Assembly (NCBI GenBank): GCA_002371695.1
Contig: DFGG01000181.1
Span: forward strand, 1 to 10,870
Reading direction: 5' to 3'
DNA: 10,870 nt
From: a bacterium UBA3756
GTDB lineage: Bacteria; Bacteroidota; Bacteroidia; Bacteroidales; Bacteroidaceae
The position numbers were made by a program, and so were the translations under genes. The notes beneath the pieces were generated by a model. It saw nothing but the letters and a program-made list of their open reading frames with translations, was not told the DNA's origin and ran no database searches. This document shows, piece by piece, positions 8,505 to 10,870 of the stretch. How positions within the stretch are numbered: the first letter of the stretch is position 1; each line of letters starts with the position of its first letter.

Positions 8505-8515
8505 TGTTACATTTC
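8505..8515 (-). promoter_or_regulatory. Candidate activator site upstream of the GH43 operon
   Basis: TGTTACATTTC, identical over 11 bases to the motif at 4817-4827 upstream of susC. Seventy bases separate it from the -7 box here (8435-8504) and also at susC (4747-4816). Unlike the susC site there is no clear second copy 22 bases away. Outside the motif the two upstream regions are not alike, so this is not a simple duplication. Confidence 0.5.
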
Positions 8516-8524
8516 GAAAAGTTG

Positions 8525-8609
8525 ACGGAGGCTTCCTGCACTTCTACGGAAGGTACATTTTTTACTATAGAGCTTCCGTAGAATCGTACGGAACTTCCGT
8601 GGCGACGGA
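8525..8609. promoter_or_regulatory. Phased array of ACGGA/CTTCC motifs
   Basis: ACGGA occurs at 8525, 8546, 8588 and 8605; CTTCC at 8532, 8573 and 8594. Main spacings are 21 and 41-42 bases, about two and four helical turns. Two 13-base copies (8567-8579 and 8588-8600) share ten positions and sit 21 bases apart; the second is a palindrome, ACGGAACTTCCGT. An 11-bp perfect inverted repeat also joins TTCTACGGAAG (8542-8552) to 8573-8583 across a 20-base gap. This looks like a multi-site operator or a structured leader, 90-180 bases upstream of the GH43 promoter. Confidence 0.4.
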
Positions 8610-8769
8610 TCTACTAGAGAATCCAATTGTGTAGTCGTTCTTTATATGACTAAAAAAGGCAGGCTCAAGCAGGGAAGGCATCCTACACCTAACCCTGCAC
8701 CCGTTTCTGCCGTTCATGAAGGTTCTGACCCGCAAATCAGCATTTATTGTACCTCATAGAGTTTCCCTA

Positions 8770-8890
8770 TATATAGTAGCTTAATGACTTTTTTACCTAC
8801 ACCTCCCACACCTCTTACACCTATGCATTTTCGCCTTAGGTGTAAGAGGTGTGGGAGGTGTGGGTTTTTTCTGCGTTTGGCTACTATATA
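8770..8890. repeat. Long nested palindrome downstream of the DUF6057 gene
   Basis: The inner stem pairs 8795-8823 with 8837-8865: 29 base pairs with a single T-G mismatch and a 13-base loop. An outer 11-bp perfect inverted repeat, TATATAGTAGC (8770-8780) against 8880-8890, encloses it. Each inner arm is three 9-base near-repeats (TACACCTCC, CACACCTCT, TACACCTAT). Six T residues lie on both flanks of the inner stem in the plus strand (8789-8794 and 8865-8870), so the hairpin with a 3' T-tract is a plus-strand terminator; on the minus strand it is followed by A residues. It begins 15 bases after the DUF6057 stop codon and could protect that transcript's 3' end. It may also be a small dispersed palindromic element. 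Confidence 0.75.
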
Positions 8891-8904
8891 CGCGCGCGAG
8901 GCTA

Positions 8905-10704
8905 TTACTGTTTCATCGTCGACAGGTAGTAATACCAGTAGGTGTCGCCAAAGTTCTGTGCCAGTCCCTCGCGCGTCATGGCAGGCGAGTTGATGTACGC
9001 CCCGAACTGCTTGAAGCGCTGGGCAATGTCCGGATGGATCTGTACAGGCACCTGCCCGTTATTCTCGCGATTCATACTCCAGCGCAGAATCATGGCCTCC
9101 TGGAAATGGCGTGGTATGGACGAATATCCCAATTTCTCACCCCAGCCCACATGGTTGGCAAAGTTCTCCAGGTCGCCTGTCAGCAGATAGTAGGCCATCA
9201 GGTAGTCGTAGGCCAGTCGGTTGTCGGTATTGCTTTGGAAGAGACTCTCCAGCATGTCGGGTCTCACCTTGTCGGCGAAGAAGAAGTCTTCCTTGTAGCC
9301 ATACTGCCGCAGGCGTCCGTACTCGGGATGGTTGGCTATCGCTTTCTCGTCGTTCAGGAGTTGCAGTGTCTCATTAGCCCAGTCGCGGTAGAAGAGTGTC
9401 TTTTGCAGCATCTTGAGGTACTTGCGTGCCACACCATAGCTGCCGTTGATGATGTTGGTCTGTGCCAGTCGCTTGAAGCTCCGGGCACTCTTCTGGTAGT
9501 CGAGGATGGCCTCCTGAGCCTCGAACACCGTCCGCTGGGCGACATTGGTCATGCCCAGGTGATAGAAGGCCTCGGCAGTAGGCAACGGACTGGTGGCGTC
9601 GGTCTGCACGTCTGGCAGGAGACCTAAGGTGCCGTTTTGCCGGTATTCGAACATGTGGTCGGCCAGCAGGCCGCGCATCGCCAGGGCCAGGTTCTGTACC
9701 GTTACGCCTATCTGGTTGTAGGGTTTCTCCTCATTGATGGTCTGCAGGATGCGGTTCCATTGCTGGTGGCAGGCCATGAAGTCGTATTTCATCACTCGTT
9801 CGGCCTTGAAGTCGCTGTTCTTCCAGACGAGCAGGCCCATGACGATGGAAACGGAGACAAGTGACAGATGACCGATGACCGCTGATTGATTCCATGTTTC
9901 CCTCCAGCGATGGATGGCACGTGAAATGAAAACGACTGCGACAACGGATAGTGCAGCTACCCAAAGCAGAGTGGGGGACTCGGATGGGTAGCGATGGTAA
10001 TGGACACCGAACCACAGGCTGTCTGCCGGTACCGGGAGATAGTGCGATGACAGGATGGGCAGGAGTGCCAACAGGGGAAAAACGAGGTAATACCATGGTG
10101 ACTGTCTGGGACTTGGTGCCAGCAGTAGGAAGAGTACGATGCAGACGGGCCCCGTCATCCAGTAAAGCAGGGGTGCGATTACGATGAGTAGACCGTAGCG
10201 CATTCGGCCATTGGGCAGTTTGTCGAAGAGCCAGGAAGCGAGCAGGGTCAGCATGACGGCCCACACGCCGCTCAGAAGAGAATTTTCGTTCAGCAGGAAT
10301 ATCCAGAGGATGAAGGATGGGATATAGGATATTGAACATTGAACATTGAACATTGAACATTGAACATTGAACATTGAACATTCTTGAGTCCTGTTGGGTG
10401 CAGCCGTCCTTTGGCCAAACGGAACATTGAGCAGCCGGAGTGTCAGGAGTTGTATGACGGAAAGCAGGAGGGCGATGATGACTGCTCCTACCCAGGCAAA
10501 CAGAAAGAACTGCGTGCAGAAACGCCCTAACAGGTCTGCTATGCCTCCTGGCAGGCGGACGATATTCCATACGTAGTCGCCATCGAAAAGGAATAGTTGA
10601 AACTGCTCCTGATAGTGCAGGTGATGCGGATAGGCCAGTCCGAAGAAGAGCAGGACCGCCACGCAGAAAAGCAGCGTGCAAACGTAATTATACAGATGCT
10701 TCAT
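8905..10704 (-). CDS. Polytopic membrane protein resembling DUF6057
   Basis: A 599-residue protein with two parts. The N-terminal 295 residues are strongly hydrophobic, with about eight likely membrane segments (near 8-25, 63-92, 128-144, 145-160, 170-196, 203-223, 245-264 and 278-294). The remaining 300 residues are soluble and helix-rich, with TPR-like stretches (YHLGMTNVAQRTVFEAQEAI, SYGVARKYLKMLQKT). This architecture and the FDGDYVWNIVRLPGGIADLLGRF segment recall Bacteroidota DUF6057 proteins, whose function I do not know. Residues about 106-126 (CSMFNVQ heptads) are encoded by a 7-bp tandem repeat, in a loop between membrane segments, and look like an insertion. The ATG at 10704 (MKHLYNY) is preferred to a TTG at 10716. 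The preceding gene ends 36 bases upstream, so the two probably form an operon. Nothing links it clearly to the polysaccharide genes. Confidence 0.65.
   Translation of the reverse strand: MKHLYNYVCTLLFCVAVLLFFGLAYPHHLHYQEQFQLFLFDGDYVWNIVRLPGGIADLLGRFCTQFFLFAWVGAVIIALLLSVIQLLTLRLLNVPFGQRTAAPNRTQECSMFNVQCSMFNVQCSISYIPSFILWIFLLNENSLLSGVWAVMLTLLASWLFDKLPNGRMRYGLLIVIAPLLYWMTGPVCIVLFLLLAPSPRQSPWYYLVFPLLALLPILSSHYLPVPADSLWFGVHYHRYPSESPTLLWVAALSVVAVVFISRAIHRWRETWNQSAVIGHLSLVSVSIVMGLLVWKNSDFKAERVMKYDFMACHQQWNRILQTINEEKPYNQIGVTVQNLALAMRGLLADHMFEYRQNGTLGLLPDVQTDATSPLPTAEAFYHLGMTNVAQRTVFEAQEAILDYQKSARSFKRLAQTNIINGSYGVARKYLKMLQKTLFYRDWANETLQLLNDEKAIANHPEYGRLRQYGYKEDFFFADKVRPDMLESLFQSNTDNRLAYDYLMAYYLLTGDLENFANHVGWGEKLGYSSIPRHFQEAMILRWSMNRENNGQVPVQIHPDIAQRFKQFGAYINSPAMTREGLAQNFGDTYWYYYLSTMKQ
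10331..10382. repeat. Seven-copy 7-bp tandem repeat inside the DUF6057 coding sequence
   Basis: Seven perfect copies of GAACATT (plus strand, 10334-10382) preceded by a partial unit. Three units make 21 bases, so the protein shows a 7-residue period, CSMFNVQ. On the coding strand the unit is AATGTTC, the reverse orientation of the junction repeats at 1437-1478 and 10711-10745. Loss of one unit would bring a stop codon into frame at 10290-10292; gain of one would enter a foreign frame open to about 9731. Confidence 0.95.
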
Positions 10705-10710
10705 TCGAAT

Positions 10711-10745
10711 CTTCAATCTTCAATGTTCAATGTTCAATGTTTAAA
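10711..10745. repeat. 7-bp tandem repeat in the junction before the DUF6057 gene
   Basis: Units CTTCAAT, CTTCAAT, GTTCAAT, GTTCAAT (10711-10738) end in GTTTAAA (10739-10745), which contains the stop codon of the upstream gene (10741-10743). A decayed unit, TTCGAAT (10704-10710), abuts the start codon. The layout is the same as in the susC-susD junction: repeat units running from the upstream stop codon to the downstream start codon, in the same orientation. Confidence 0.85.
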
Positions 10746-10870
10746 ATGCCTTGCTAAACTCGTTGACACTGATACGGACAGGCTCCACCATGAACTCGGG
10801 CCGGTTGTAGCTCTTCAGCAGGTAGGTATGAAGCTCCGGATCCTTCTGTGGCATCATGAAAGCTTTGCCC
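10741..10870 (-). CDS. C-terminal fragment of an unrecognised protein (5' end outside window)
   Basis: An open minus-strand frame enters at the right edge and ends at TAA (10741-10743), giving 42 residues, GKAFMMPQKDPELHTYLLKSYN and onward to NEFSKAF. Codon use resembles the neighbours, and it runs directly into the repeat-filled spacer before the DUF6057 gene, so it is taken as the real end of the preceding operon gene. The fragment is mixed polar with no membrane segment or motif that I recognise. It is too short to assign a family. Confidence 0.7.
   Translation of the reverse strand, partial: GKAFMMPQKDPELHTYLLKSYNRPEFMVEPVRISVNEFSKAF

Larger units (their letters stand above)
8404..8904. 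other. Half-kilobase non-coding region
   Basis: No convincing gene lies here on either strand; a 61-codon plus-strand frame at 8449-8634 has no recognisable product. From right to left it holds the nested palindrome (8770-8890), a stretch with no clear signal (8610-8769, only a weak GCAGGG/CCCTGC inverted pair near 8670-8699), the ACGGA/CTTCC array (8525-8609), the TGTTACATTTC motif (8505-8515) and the GH43 promoter (8427-8457). It separates the polysaccharide locus from the DUF6057 unit. Confidence 0.75.

Noticed and set aside
8770..8890. Palindrome considered as an ordinary intrinsic terminator for the DUF6057 gene.
   Set aside because: On the minus strand the stem is followed by A residues, not T; the T-tract serves the plus strand.
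10331..10382. Tandem repeats considered as a CRISPR array.
   Set aside because: The units are 7 bases with no spacers and there are no cas genes; it is a microsatellite-like tract.
9731..10681. A 316-codon minus-strand frame overlapping the DUF6057-like gene.
   Set aside because: It is rich in Arg, Pro and Ser with no recognisable domain, while the overlapping frame has clear membrane segments. It matters only as the frame that a one-unit repeat gain would enter.
10705..10716. TTG start at 10716 for the DUF6057-like gene.
   Set aside because: The ATG at 10704 lies only four codons in and begins the hydrophobic N-terminus; the extra codons come from the repeat-filled spacer.

Overview
The window looks like chromosomal DNA from a gut or rumen Bacteroidota, most likely of the Prevotella group. 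The evidence is a SusC/SusD pair, secreted family 43 glycoside hydrolases, promoters of the Bacteroidota type (TAnnTTTG at -7) and starts without Shine-Dalgarno sequences. The genus is inference. All six genes I accept lie on the minus strand, so transcription runs from high to low coordinates.

From the right edge: (a) the last 42 codons of an unrecognised gene (10741-10870). (b) A membrane protein resembling the DUF6057 family (8905-10704), with a seven-copy 7-bp tandem repeat inside its reading frame. (c) A 0.5-kb non-coding stretch (8404-8904) holding a long nested palindrome, a phased array of ACGGA/CTTCC motifs, a candidate activator site and the promoter of the next transcription unit. 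(d) Two secreted GH43 enzymes in one operon (6397-8403 and 4909-6360), closed by a strong intrinsic terminator (4851-4890). (e) A second promoter region (4699-4850) and then susC (1474-4698) and susD (1-1433, cut by the left edge).

Genes (d) and (e) form a polysaccharide utilisation locus. SusD-like lipoprotein and SusC-like TonB-dependent transporter would bind and import oligosaccharides. The GH43 enzymes, one resembling an arabinan endo-1,5-arabinanase and one resembling an arabinofuranosidase or beta-xylosidase with a CBM6-like module, point to arabinan or arabinoxylan as the substrate. The two units look co-regulated: the same 11-bp motif, TGTTACATTTC, lies upstream of both, and in each case exactly 70 bases separate it from the -7 box. 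No regulator gene is in the window.

The most unusual theme is 7-bp tandem repeats. One family (ATTGAAC/ATTGAAG) fills both short junctions susC-susD and unknown gene-DUF6057, and in opposite orientation interrupts the DUF6057 coding sequence. A different 7-mer builds the signal peptide of one GH43 enzyme. Seven is not a multiple of three, so copy-number change in either coding tract would shift the frame. I found no RNA genes, CRISPR arrays, transposases or other clearly mobile elements.
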